This document shows, piece by piece, positions 34,303 to 43,168 of a stretch of DNA of 64,000 bases. The stretch is taken from positions 115,064-179,063 of the forward strand of contig NZ_JAAGPR010000017.1 of the NCBI RefSeq assembly GCF_017104965.1, in the 5' to 3' direction. The notes below the pieces were generated by a model that did not search any database, had not been told where the DNA came from, and saw only the letters and a program-made list of their open reading frames with translations. The translations under genes were made by a program, and so were the position numbers. The first letter of the stretch is position 1. Each line of letters begins with the position of its first letter. This DNA comes from Paraburkholderia sp. Ac-20340. GTDB taxonomy: Bacteria > Pseudomonadota > Gammaproteobacteria > Burkholderiales > Burkholderiaceae.

Positions 34303-35724
34303 ATGAGAATCCTCGATACCAACATCGGCCAGAGCGGCGCGAGCGCCGCGCTCGACGAGTCGCCCGTGCGCGAGCCGCTGACGCGCGGCTCGATCATCGC
34401 GCGCCTCGAACGGCTGCCGACCAACGCCATGCAGGTGCGCGCGCGCATTCTGATCGGTCTTGCCACGTTCTTCGACGGCTTCGACGTGATCGCCATTGCG
34501 GCGACCCTGCCGATCCTGATCCAGAAGTGGCATCTCACGCCGTGGGAAATCGGCTTTCTGATCGCTTCGGGATCGGTGGGCCAGTTGTTCGGCGCTTTCC
34601 TGTTTCCGTGGCTCGCGGAACGTCATGGCCGCGTGCGCGCCATTGCGTGGAGCTCGGGCATTATCGGCGTGACGAGTATTGCCTGCGGTTTCGCGCCGAG
34701 TTTTGCGGTGTTTGCGGCGCTGCGCGTGATTCAGGGCTTCGGGCTGGGCGGCGAATTACCGGTTGCGGCAACGTATATCAACGAGGTCAGCCGCGCGCAT
34801 GGTCGTGGACGCTTCGTTCTCCTCTATGAAGTGGTGTTCCCGATCGGGCTGCTGGCGTCCAATGCATTGGGTGCCTGGCTGGTGCCGCGCTTCGGATGGC
34901 AGGTGATGTACTTCATCGGCGGCATGCCGCTGGTGCTGTTCTTCGTGCTGCGCAAGCTGGTGCCGGAATCGCCGCGCTGGCTCGCGGAACGCGAACGCCT
35001 GGCAGATGCCGACGCCGCTGTGCATGCCTTCGAACGCACGGCCAAAGGACCGCTGCCGCCGGTCACGAATGCCGCGGAATTCGATGCGCTGACCAAGCGT
35101 CACCCGCGCCGCAATATGAAGGATCTGTTTGGTCCGGCCTATCTGAAGCGCACGCTTGCGGTTGCGATGCTGTGGATGACCTGCGGCTTCATTCAGTACG
35201 GTCTGTCGACCTGGCTGCCGACGATTTACCGCACGGTCTATCACGCGCCGCTGCAACTCGCGCTGAATCTGGCCGTGGCCGCTTCGGTGCTGGGCGTGGT
35301 GGGTTCGCTGACCTGCGCGCTGCTGGTGGACAAGGTGGGCCGCAAGCCGATCATCAACGTGTCGTTCGTGCTGTGTGCGGTGTCGCTGGCGCTGGCAGGC
35401 GTGTGCCACGATATGTCGGTGTATGTGGTGGCGACGTTCTGTGCGCTGGCGCTGGGTCTGCTGGCGAGCGGCTTTATCACGGCGTACGTGTACACGCCTG
35501 AACTGTATCCGACCAGCATCCGCGCATTCGGTTGCGGCGTGGGCGGCGCATGGCTCAAGGTCGCGGCGATCTTCGCACCGACTATCGTTTCGAAGACGAT
35601 GGTCGGCGGACATCTGGACGTGGCGTTCTATATCCTCGCGGCGGTGCCGTTCCTTGCGGCCATTACGGTGCATTTCCTCGGGATTGAAACCAAGGGCAAG
35701 GTGCTGGAGCAACTGGAAGCGTAA
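34303..35724 (+). CDS. MFS transporter, aromatic acid symporter type
   Basis: Twelve-helix major facilitator, 473 residues, inner membrane. A 50-residue cytoplasmic arm precedes helix 1 (FFDGFDVIAIAATLPIL), whose DGFD is the conserved acidic motif of the aromatic acid:H+ symporter group. Loop motifs LAERHGRVRA (helices 2-3) and VDKVGRKPI (8-9) are present. ATG 34303 has a weak ribosome site. As the last gene of the operon it probably imports the operon's substrate. A bidirectional terminator follows. Confidence 0.9.
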   Translation: MRILDTNIGQSGASAALDESPVREPLTRGSIIARLERLPTNAMQVRARILIGLATFFDGFDVIAIAATLPILIQKWHLTPWEIGFLIASGSVGQLFGAFLFPWLAERHGRVRAIAWSSGIIGVTSIACGFAPSFAVFAALRVIQGFGLGGELPVAATYINEVSRAHGRGRFVLLYEVVFPIGLLASNALGAWLVPRFGWQVMYFIGGMPLVLFFVLRKLVPESPRWLAERERLADADAAVHAFERTAKGPLPPVTNAAEFDALTKRHPRRNMKDLFGPAYLKRTLAVAMLWMTCGFIQYGLSTWLPTIYRTVYHAPLQLALNLAVAASVLGVVGSLTCALLVDKVGRKPIINVSFVLCAVSLALAGVCHDMSVYVVATFCALALGLLASGFITAYVYTPELYPTSIRAFGCGVGGAWLKVAAIFAPTIVSKTMVGGHLDVAFYILAAVPFLAAITVHFLGIETKGKVLEQLEA

Positions 35725-35753
35725 AGTACGCTTCAAGCAAGGCGTTGAAACAA

Positions 35754-35787
35754 AAACGGGGCGGCCAATCAGATGGCTGCCCCGTTT
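35754..35787. terminator. Bidirectional terminator
   Basis: AAACGGGGC (35754-35762) pairs with GCCCCGTTT (35779-35787); an inner GCCA/TGGC extends the stem. A- and T-runs on both sides serve the MFS gene (+) and the convergent outer-membrane protein gene (-). Confidence 0.8.
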
Positions 35788-35810
35788 CACGTTTACCGCG
35801 ACAACTGCGA

Positions 35811-36791
35811 TCAGAAATGCAGTTCTGCCATGACCATCGGCGCGGAGGTTTTGGTGCTGACCGTTTCGCTCGACGGCGTACCGTACATGTTGTGCCAGTA
35901 CTCGTAGCCCACGCCCAAATACGCCGTGCGCGGATGACCGATAAACGAACCCACATCGGCCAGCAGAGAGAGACGCGTGAGAAATTCGGTGGTGGTTTCG
36001 GTATTGAAACCGTCCTTGCCTTTCGGACCCGTTACGCTGGCGAAGCCGCGAAACTCGAGCGGCACCTTTGCCACGCGGAACGGCACGATCCACGAGCTTT
36101 CGATATGCCAGGCGGTATGAAAGGTGATATCCACGCCGGCGATGCCGTTGTGATTGCTTTCCGTGCGACCGCCGATCGTCAGGTTCCAGAAACCGTGCGG
36201 AATGGCGAATTCCACCGTCGGGCCGAACACGAACATACGCGCGCGTTGTGCGTAGGCGTCGTTCTTCACGCCGAACTCATAGCCCACGGTCGCGCCCAGA
36301 TCGCGCACGAAGCCGTAGCCGACCGAGCGACCCAGAATCTTGCCCGCGCTCAGCTCGACGCGGCCAACGCTATAGACTTCCTGCGCGCCGCCCGATGAAG
36401 GACCGCCGGCTTCCGGGTTGGCCGAATTCGAAACCAGATAATCGACGTTGAACGCATAGCTACCGTAACGGAAGCCGCCGATCGTGGTCAGATAGCCGAT
36501 GTTTTGCGCGACCTTGTCGGGCACGCCGGGATAGTGGAAATCGCGGCCATAACGATAGCCAACGTAGGTGTCGTTCCAGACCAGCGGCGGTGTGCCGTTA
36601 TCGGCCTGAACCTGCTTGGCGGTGGGGGCTGCGCCGTTGGGCAGATTGTCGTCGGTTTGAGGGGGAGCGGAACCGTTCGGTGCGCTGTAGACCTCCGCGT
36701 GGGCGAATTGAGCTAAAGCGAAAAACATCGCAATGCCAATCAATGACTTTCGGATCGATGGCGTGCATACCGCGTTTCGTGTCGTCTTCAT
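35811..36791 (-). CDS. Outer-membrane channel-like protein
   Basis: A 326-residue exported protein. The signal peptide ends ...LAQFAHA before EVYSAPNG, followed by a Pro/Asn-rich linker and a beta-rich body (YVGYRYGRDFHYPG, YEFGVKNDAY, FHTAWHIESSWIVPF), ending in Phe (MVMAELHF), as outer-membrane barrels do. The pattern resembles Tsx-like nucleoside channels, but I hold that loosely. ATG 36791 follows CCGGAGAC. It converges with the aromatic operon and could serve it. A 7-bp palindrome lies 41 bp upstream. Confidence 0.75.
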   Translation of the reverse strand: MKTTRNAVCTPSIRKSLIGIAMFFALAQFAHAEVYSAPNGSAPPQTDDNLPNGAAPTAKQVQADNGTPPLVWNDTYVGYRYGRDFHYPGVPDKVAQNIGYLTTIGGFRYGSYAFNVDYLVSNSANPEAGGPSSGGAQEVYSVGRVELSAGKILGRSVGYGFVRDLGATVGYEFGVKNDAYAQRARMFVFGPTVEFAIPHGFWNLTIGGRTESNHNGIAGVDITFHTAWHIESSWIVPFRVAKVPLEFRGFASVTGPKGKDGFNTETTTEFLTRLSLLADVGSFIGHPRTAYLGVGYEYWHNMYGTPSSETVSTKTSAPMVMAELHF

Positions 36792-36831
36792 TGTCTCCGG
36801 CCTTATACGTATTCTATTGACCACGTTATTG

Positions 36832-36849
36832 ATCCATCTGGCGATGGAT
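36832..36849. promoter_or_regulatory. Perfect palindrome upstream of the outer-membrane gene
   Basis: ATCCATC-TGGC-GATGGAT, 7-bp arms and 4-base centre, 41 bp before the ATG of the minus-strand channel gene. It may be an operator or a 5'-leader hairpin. Confidence 0.4.
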
Positions 36850-37125
36850 AGCCTGGGTGTTCGGCTGCCGGTGATAGTAGGTTAAGGGCGTGCGCGTGCC
36901 CTTATACAAAAGGTGGATTCGCTGGGACTTTTTGGCGGAAATTGAAGGTGGTACGGGTAGATGCTTAGGTGGGGATTGGGTTTGGGGCGGGGTGGTTGTC
37001 GAAAAGTACTAGTGAAAGTGTGTTTTGTTCAGGGACCTGGCGGGGTTGGGGCGGTAGGCTTGTGGTGTGGGTTGGTTTGAGGTTTTTTTTGGGTTTTATT
37101 TTTGGCTGTGGTGTTTTTGGTGTTG
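36850..37125. other. Keto-rich (G/T) intergenic tract
   Basis: No gene. From about 36930 to 37140 the plus strand is strikingly rich in G and T and poor in C and A, ending in long T-runs (37079-37110) just before the palindromic element. A similar T-rich tract precedes the other copy at the right end of the window. Confidence 0.5.
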
Positions 37126-37640
37126 TTGGCATTTCCTTGTTGTCGTGTCGGTCTATTAGCGTCGCCCCTGTGCGGGGCGGCACCTACTTTTCTTTGCAGC
37201 GGCAAAGAAAAGTAGGCAAAAGAAAGCCGCTACCAACGCCAGAATGACGCAGTCCACAAACCGCCTTTTAGGGGGAATGGTATAGGAGCATCCGGTCCCC
37301 CGCGCCATACCACTGAGTGACAAGGCGCCCGCCCACCCAGGGGCGCTACGCGCCCCGAAGGGCATAACGCAAACCGAAGGTTTGCTGGTTTCACCGGCAA
37401 ACCCGACCGTTGCGCGCGCAGCGAGCAACGGGATGTATGACGGCTTTGTCACTTGGTTGGAAGGCGCGGGATGGCAGACGCTCCTATACCATTCCCCGCG
37501 TAAGGCTGGTTGTGGACTGCGTCACACTGGCGGTGTGAGCGGCTTTCTTTGCCTACTTTCTTTGCCGCCGCAAAGAAAGTAGGTGCCGCCCCGCACAGGG
37601 GCGACGCTAATAGACCGACACGAAAACAAGGAAATGCCAA
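37126..37640. repeat. 515-bp nested palindromic repeat element
   Basis: Two outer arms are near-identical inverted copies: the left runs 37126-37216, the right 37552-37640. Each contains a perfect hairpin, CCTACTTTTCTTTGC with its complement (37183-37216, AGCG loop) and a 14-bp version at 37552-37583. The inner arms (about 37217-37330 and 37437-37551) are also inverted repeats, roughly three quarters identical. The centre has further hairpins: 37340-37356, 37369-37385, 37380-37402 (these two exclude each other) and 37407-37431. No transposase is present. Part of the arm recurs at 63679, so it is a dispersed family. It ends about 55 bp before the start of the next gene. Confidence 0.85.
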
Positions 37641-37681
37641 CCCCACGAGAACACTCACCGCAGCCAGCGATGCAAAAATAC

Positions 37682-37686
37682 AGGAG
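37682..37686 (+). promoter_or_regulatory. Ribosome binding site that fixes a GTG start
   Basis: AGGAG nine bases before GTG 37696. The next in-frame ATG (37717) is too far away and would cut off the charged start of the signal peptide. Confidence 0.65.
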
Positions 37687-37695
37687 ACACCAGCA

Positions 37696-39624
37696 GTGCA
37701 ACTCAAGCAAAAGATCATGACCATAGCCGCAATAGCGGCACTTGCGGGGAACGGAGCGCTTCTCTCGATACCGGCGCACGCGGCAACGGAAAGCAAGGAA
37801 GGAACCGAAGGCACCCTGCTGCTCAACCGCCTGGGCCCAGTCACCTCAGACCTCTACATCGCGAACGCAGACGGCTCCGACGAACACAAGCTGTTAGCAA
37901 CCGACGGTTTCGACTACCACGCCTCGTTCTCCAAAGACGGCCAGTGGATCGTATTCACATCCGAGCGCGCAGGCCTCGGCGAATCCGACCTCTACCGCGT
38001 AAAAGCCGACGGCTCGCAACTCCAGAAACTCACCGACCACATTGCCGTCGACGACGCAGCCGTCTTCTCGCCGGTCAATCCGAACATCATCGCCTTCGTT
38101 TCATCGCGTCGCGGCAAGCACGATTTCGGCACCACCAACATCTGGACGCTGAACATCGCCACCGGCGCGCTCAAGAACGTCACCGGCAACATCAAATTCG
38201 ATCCCTCGAAGCCGCACAGCTTCTTCCGCCCTTCGTGGTCGCCTGACGGCAAATGGATTGCGCTCTCATCGGATATCGGCAGCGACTGGCGCGGCCACAA
38301 TCTGCCGGTAGGTTGGGAGCGCACGCAGGAAGCAAGCATCTATATGATCCACCCGGACGGTTCCGGCTGGCATCAGGTCGCCACGCGCACCGGCTTCGAC
38401 GAAGGTTCGCCCACGTTCTCGCCCGACGGCAAGCGCGTCGCGTTCTACGAAACGCCGGTTGAGTCGACCTGGGGCGCGCACCGCCCCGAAGGCATCAATA
38501 GCGTCAGCTCGCAGATCGTTTCCGTCGATCTGGCCACGCACGCGCGCAACGATCTCACGGCAACGCCCGGTTTCAAGGTCTTTCCGCAATACCTGAGCGA
38601 CACGACGCTCGCGTATCACGTGAAGGGCGGCGATACGGAAGGTCTCTACACCACCGCAGGCGAAGTGCGCGCCACGCGCGATACGGGCATCCGCTCGCCG
38701 CGTTATTCTTACGACGGCAAGAAAATCGTCTACGAAAAGGTGTCGTTCCGTCCGGCGCACCCGAACGGCACGCCGCTGTTCAGTTTCGATCCGCACTGGA
38801 AATACACCTATATCGATGTGTTCCCGCAACTCTCCGCCGACCGCAAGCAATTGGTCTATACGGAGAAGGCCATCAATTCGTCGATCGCCATCGTGAATGC
38901 GGACCTTTCGGGTTATCACCGTATTTACGATGCGTCGAAGAGCGGTCTCGATCCGAGTCTCGTGCAAAAGGGTCTCGCGGGCGCGTTCCAGCCGACCTGG
39001 TCGCCCGATCGTCAATGGGTGGCGTTCGGTGTCGGTAGCTGGTTCTTCACGCGTGCGGGCGGTCCGGGCAAGATCATGCGCATCAAGACCGATGGCAGCA
39101 TGGATAGCCACGCGGAAGCGCTCACGGATGGGTCGGAAAACGCGGGCTTCCCGAGCTATTCGCCGGACGGCACCAAGCTGGTCTATCGCGTCTGGAGCGA
39201 GAAGGACAAGGGCCTGCGCATTCTCGATCTGGAAACGCGCAAGACCACTACGCTCACGACCGCCGAAGACAATCTGCCGGGCTGGTCGCCCGATGGTTCG
39301 AAGATCGTCTTTACGCGCAAGCAGGTCAATCCGACCGATCCGAACAAGTTCAATTACGACGTGTTCACGATCAAGCCGGATGGCACCGATCTGCGCCGCC
39401 TGACGACCGATGGCTCGAATCAGGGCCATGCCGTGTGGACGTACGATGGCCGCATCGCGTATAGCTCCGGCACGTATGGCTTCCGCGACGAACTCGCGCT
39501 CTACGACAACAGCTTCCAGCCCGACGGCCAGAACTGGGTGATGAATGCCGACGGTAGCGACGCGCATGCGATCACCGATACGCTCTGGGAAGAAGCCATG
39601 CCGATGTATGTGCCGAATCCCTGA
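37696..39624 (+). CDS. Exported TolB-like WD40/PD40 beta-propeller protein
   Basis: Secreted or periplasmic protein of 642 residues. It starts at GTG 37696; a signal peptide (MQLKQKIMTIAAIAALAG..., ending PAHA) is followed by many PD40/TolB repeats: YIANADGSDEHKL, FSKDGQWIVFTSERAG, YRVKADGSQLQKLT, FSPDGKRVAFYE, WSPDGSKIVFTRK, IKPDGTDLRRLTTDG. Such repeats form one or two beta-propellers. It is not TolB itself (about 430 residues, pal neighbour) and lacks a peptidase domain. Role unknown; a binding or scaffold protein is likely. The palindromic element fills its upstream region, so the element probably lies in or near its promoter. Confidence 0.85.
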   Translation: MQLKQKIMTIAAIAALAGNGALLSIPAHAATESKEGTEGTLLLNRLGPVTSDLYIANADGSDEHKLLATDGFDYHASFSKDGQWIVFTSERAGLGESDLYRVKADGSQLQKLTDHIAVDDAAVFSPVNPNIIAFVSSRRGKHDFGTTNIWTLNIATGALKNVTGNIKFDPSKPHSFFRPSWSPDGKWIALSSDIGSDWRGHNLPVGWERTQEASIYMIHPDGSGWHQVATRTGFDEGSPTFSPDGKRVAFYETPVESTWGAHRPEGINSVSSQIVSVDLATHARNDLTATPGFKVFPQYLSDTTLAYHVKGGDTEGLYTTAGEVRATRDTGIRSPRYSYDGKKIVYEKVSFRPAHPNGTPLFSFDPHWKYTYIDVFPQLSADRKQLVYTEKAINSSIAIVNADLSGYHRIYDASKSGLDPSLVQKGLAGAFQPTWSPDRQWVAFGVGSWFFTRAGGPGKIMRIKTDGSMDSHAEALTDGSENAGFPSYSPDGTKLVYRVWSEKDKGLRILDLETRKTTTLTTAEDNLPGWSPDGSKIVFTRKQVNPTDPNKFNYDVFTIKPDGTDLRRLTTDGSNQGHAVWTYDGRIAYSSGTYGFRDELALYDNSFQPDGQNWVMNADGSDAHAITDTLWEEAMPMYVPNP

Positions 39625-39671
39625 TCGGTTTGCCTGATCGTATTCACGCAGATTTCGCAGGTTTCGATTTG

Positions 39672-39700
39672 AACGCCGTGCTCATGCTCGGCGTTTTTTT
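39672..39700 (+). terminator. Intrinsic terminator
   Basis: AACGCCG (39672-39678) pairs with CGGCGTT (39689-39695), followed by TTTTT. About 50 bp after the propeller gene stop. Confidence 0.85.
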
Positions 39701-39854
39701 ATGCGTGTCTGCTTTCGTTTGTCGTGCACGGCGCGCATATCGTGCATAGCTGCTATGCGCAACGCGCACGTTCGCGCGCGCAAGAGAAACCCATAATTTC
39801 AGCATTGCGCAGCGCTTGCCATGGTGCCGCGACTGGTCATAAGGAGCCACTTTC

Positions 39855-41531
39855 ATGTCTGAATCCGCATCCCTTCTTTCGCGCAACGGCGGGCGCATTC
39901 TTGTCGATGCCCTCGTCGGCAATGGTGTCGATACCGTCTATTGCGTGCCCGGCGAAAGCTATCTGCCGGTGCTCGACGCTTTGCACGATACGCATGGCGT
40001 GCGCACCATCACCACGCGCCATGAAGGCGCGGCGTCGAATATGGCCGATGCTTACGGCAAGCTCACGGGCCGTCCCGGCATCTGCTTCGTTACGCGCGGG
40101 CCCGGCGCCACGCATGCGAGCAATGGCGTGCATACCGCGAACGAAGACGCCACGCCGATGATTCTTTTCATCGGCCAGGTGGAGCAGGGCTTTATCGGCC
40201 GTGGCGCGTTTCAGGAAGTCGATTATCAGCAGATGTTCGGCGGCATCGCCAAATGGGTCACCCAGATCGAAAGCGCGGATCGTATTCCCGAGATCATTGC
40301 GAAGGCCTTCAGTGTGGCGCTTTCGGGCCGTCCGGGTCCGGTCGTGATTGCGTTGCCTGAAGACGTGTTGTTCGGCAGCGCGCAAGTCGTCGATGCGGCT
40401 GCGGTGCGCATCGCGCAGGCCGCGCCCGAGGCACAGTCGCTCGACGCGCTGCGCTCGCTGCTGGAGGCCGCTTCGCGTCCGCTCGTGATCGTCGGCGGTA
40501 CGGGTTGGGATGAGCGCGCGTGCGCGTCGCTCAAGCGCTTCGTGCAGGCGAACAATCTGCCGGTGGCGGCGTCGTTCCGTCGTCAGGATCTGTTCGACAA
40601 TCGCGACGCGCATTATGCGGGTCAGTTGGGCCTGGGCGTTTCGCCGAAGCTCGCGCAACGCGCGCGTGACGCGGATCTGCTGATCGTGATCGGTTCGCGT
40701 CTCGCGGAATCGACTTCGTCGGGCTACACGCTGTTCGAAATTCCCACGCCGAAGCAGACGATGATCCACGTGCACCCCGATGCCGAAGAACTGGGCCGCG
40801 TTTATCAGGCGCATCTGCCGATCAATGCTTCGCTCGCTGCATTTGCGCGCTCGCTCGACAGCGTGGCCGCTGTGTCCAGCGAAGCGCAATCGCGCTGGCA
40901 GGCGTGGACGGAATCGGCGCGTGCCGATTATGTCGCGCATTCGACGCCGCCCGCGCCTTCCGCGGAAATTCGCGGTGTCGATCTCGCGCAGGTGGTCGCG
41001 CATCTGAGCGAAGTGCTGCCCGAAGATGCGGTGATTGCAAACGGCGCGGGTAATTACACGGTCTGGGTGCATCGCTTTTATCGCTATCGCCAGATGGCGA
41101 CCGAACTTGCGCCCACCAACGGTGCAATGGGTTACGGCTTCCCGGCGGCAATTGCGGCAAAACTCAGGAATCCAGAGCAATCGGTCGTGTGCTTCGCGGG
41201 CGATGGCTGTTTCATGATGTATCCGCAGGAACTGGCGACGGCGGTGCAATTTGGCGCGCCGCTCATTGTCATCCTCGTGAACAACAATATGCTCGGCACG
41301 ATTCGTATGCACCAGGAGCGCGAGTATCCGGGCCGGGTGTCGGCGACGCAATTCGTGAACCCGGACTTCGTGGCGATGGCGAAGGCGTTTGGCGCGCACG
41401 CCGAGCGAGTCGAGCGTACCGAAGACTTCGCGGCAGCGTTCGAGCGCGCACAACGCGCTGGCGTGGCGGCGCTGATCGAACTGCGTACCGATCCGCTGCA
41501 GATTACGCCGGCCAACCGGCTTGCCAGCTAA
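39855..41531 (+). CDS. Thiamine-diphosphate-dependent enzyme, acetolactate synthase-like
   Basis: ThDP enzyme, 558 residues. PYR domain with the activating Glu in TTRHEGAASNMADAYGKLTG (E about 55), a central domain (PLVIVGGTGWDE), and PP domain with FAGDGCFMMYPQELATA and VNNNMLGTIRMHQE for Mg-ThDP (about 453-480). More like catabolic acetolactate synthase or benzoylformate decarboxylase relatives than IlvB, and no small regulatory subunit is nearby. AAGGAG before ATG 39855. Followed 23 bp later by an NADP aldehyde dehydrogenase; together they could turn a 2-oxo acid into an aldehyde and then an acid (inference). Distinct from the ThDP enzyme at 27904. Confidence 0.88.
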   Translation: MSESASLLSRNGGRILVDALVGNGVDTVYCVPGESYLPVLDALHDTHGVRTITTRHEGAASNMADAYGKLTGRPGICFVTRGPGATHASNGVHTANEDATPMILFIGQVEQGFIGRGAFQEVDYQQMFGGIAKWVTQIESADRIPEIIAKAFSVALSGRPGPVVIALPEDVLFGSAQVVDAAAVRIAQAAPEAQSLDALRSLLEAASRPLVIVGGTGWDERACASLKRFVQANNLPVAASFRRQDLFDNRDAHYAGQLGLGVSPKLAQRARDADLLIVIGSRLAESTSSGYTLFEIPTPKQTMIHVHPDAEELGRVYQAHLPINASLAAFARSLDSVAAVSSEAQSRWQAWTESARADYVAHSTPPAPSAEIRGVDLAQVVAHLSEVLPEDAVIANGAGNYTVWVHRFYRYRQMATELAPTNGAMGYGFPAAIAAKLRNPEQSVVCFAGDGCFMMYPQELATAVQFGAPLIVILVNNNMLGTIRMHQEREYPGRVSATQFVNPDFVAMAKAFGAHAERVERTEDFAAAFERAQRAGVAALIELRTDPLQITPANRLAS

Positions 41532-41554
41532 TTGCACACTAAAGGACGATGACG

Positions 41555-43153
41555 ATGCAAACCCACGTCTCAATCGAGCCGCAAGGCGAGATGATCATCG
41601 GCGGTGAATCCGTCAAAGGCACAGGCGGCACGTTGCGCGCGATTGCCGCGGCAACGGGCGAAGCGCTCGAACCCGCATTCGGTTGCGCAACGCCTGCGCA
41701 GGTCGAGCGCGCCTGCACGCTTGCGGGCGAAGCCTTCGATACCTTCCGGCAATTGTCCGATGCGCGGCGCGCAGCGTTTCTCGACGCTATCGCGCAGGCC
41801 TTGCTCGATCTCGGCCCGGTGCTGATCGAGCGTGCGCACCTTGAATCGGCGCTTCCGGTGGCGCGCCTCGAAGGCGAGCGCATGCGGACCGTCAACCAGT
41901 TGAAGCTGTTCGCCAACGTCGTGCGCGATGGACGCTGGCACGGCGCGGTAGTCGATTCGGCACAACCGCAACGCGCGCCGCTGCCGCGTCCCGACCTGCG
42001 CATGCGACGCATCGCCGTCGGTCCGGTGGCGGTGTTTGGCGCGAGCAATTTCCCGCTGGCGTTTTCAGTGGCGGGCGGCGATACGGCGGCCGCGCTGGCT
42101 GCGGGTTGCCCGGTGGTGGCGAAGGCGCATCCGGCGCATCTGGGCACTTCCGAACTAGTTGCGCGCGCAATTACAAAGGCGGCGCGCGAAACGGGCATGC
42201 CTGAAGGCGTATTCTCACTGGTGATCGGCGACGGCAACGGGATCGGCGAAACGCTGGTTGCGCACCCGGAGATTCAGGCCGTAGGCTTCACGGGTTCGAA
42301 GCAGGGTGGTCTGGCCTTGCTGCGCATCGCTCAGGCGCGTGCGGAACCTATTCCCGTTTATGCGGAGATGAGCAGCATCAATCCGGTCGTGTTGCTTCCG
42401 AACGCACTGGCCGCGCGCGGCGAACAGATCGCGCGCGAATACGCAGATTCAATCGTGTTGGGCGTCGGTCAGTTCTGCACGAATCCCGGCATTGTGCTGG
42501 CGCTTGCAGGTGAAGCACTCGACGCATTTTGCAGCACGGCAGCGCAGGCGATCACGACCAAGGCCGCCGCCACCATGCTCACGCCGAACATTCACGCGGC
42601 GTATTGCCGGGGCGTTGCGCATCTTGCCGAGCGCGATGGCGTGGGCACGCTCGCACGCGGCGGCGACGCACGCGGACCGAACGATGCGGTGCCGATGTTG
42701 TTGTGCACGCAAGCAAGTGCGTTCCTGGCCGATCCTGCCCTGCATGAAGAAGTGTTCGGCCCGTGTTCGCTGATCGTGGCGTGCCGCGATATCGACGAAC
42801 TGCACGCCGTCCTGCGCCGCATGAGCGGTCAATTGACGACCACCGTGCAGCTGGACGAAGCAGATTACGCCCAGGCGCAGGTCTTGATGCCGATCCTCGA
42901 ACGCAAGGCCGGCCGCGTGCTGTTCAATGCGTTCCCGACTGGCGTGGAAGTCTGTCATGCGATGGTGCATGGCGGCCCGTTCCCGGCGACTTCGGACACG
43001 CGCACGACTTCGGTGGGCACGGCGGCGATCGATCGCTTCCTGCGCCCGGTGTGCTATCAGGCGGTGCCGGACGCGCTGTTGCCCGATCCGCTCAAGCACG
43101 ATAATCCGATGGCGATCTGGCGTCTCAACGATGGCGAATTGAGCCGTAATTAA
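41555..43153 (+). CDS. NADP-dependent aldehyde dehydrogenase, KGSADH-like
   Basis: Aldehyde dehydrogenase (NADP+) of the 2,5-dioxopentanoate (ketoglutaric semialdehyde) dehydrogenase type, 532 residues. GPVAVFGASNFPLAFSVAGGDTAAAL (key residues G-A-S-N-F-P), KAHPAH, GFTGSKQGG, Glu in YAEMSSINPV (about 273) and the catalytic Cys in GVGQFCTNPG (about 309) are in place. The C-terminal PFPATSDTRTTSVG is typical. AAAGGACG favours ATG 41555 over ATG 41549. In family members the substrate comes from sugar acid or hydroxyproline breakdown; here the neighbour is a ThDP enzyme, so another aldehyde is possible. Confidence 0.9.
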   Translation: MQTHVSIEPQGEMIIGGESVKGTGGTLRAIAAATGEALEPAFGCATPAQVERACTLAGEAFDTFRQLSDARRAAFLDAIAQALLDLGPVLIERAHLESALPVARLEGERMRTVNQLKLFANVVRDGRWHGAVVDSAQPQRAPLPRPDLRMRRIAVGPVAVFGASNFPLAFSVAGGDTAAALAAGCPVVAKAHPAHLGTSELVARAITKAARETGMPEGVFSLVIGDGNGIGETLVAHPEIQAVGFTGSKQGGLALLRIAQARAEPIPVYAEMSSINPVVLLPNALAARGEQIAREYADSIVLGVGQFCTNPGIVLALAGEALDAFCSTAAQAITTKAAATMLTPNIHAAYCRGVAHLAERDGVGTLARGGDARGPNDAVPMLLCTQASAFLADPALHEEVFGPCSLIVACRDIDELHAVLRRMSGQLTTTVQLDEADYAQAQVLMPILERKAGRVLFNAFPTGVEVCHAMVHGGPFPATSDTRTTSVGTAAIDRFLRPVCYQAVPDALLPDPLKHDNPMAIWRLNDGELSRN

Positions 43154-43168
43154 GGCACTTTTCTGTGA

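Noticed and set aside
36965..37247. Short frames sharing a PVRGGTYFSLQR-type peptide in the repeat
   Set aside because: The shared peptide arises because the repeat arm is the same DNA; it is non-coding palindrome read in frame, without ribosome sites.
37126..37640. Palindromic element as a CRISPR array
   Set aside because: Only two inverted arms, no regular direct repeats with unique spacers, and no cas gene.
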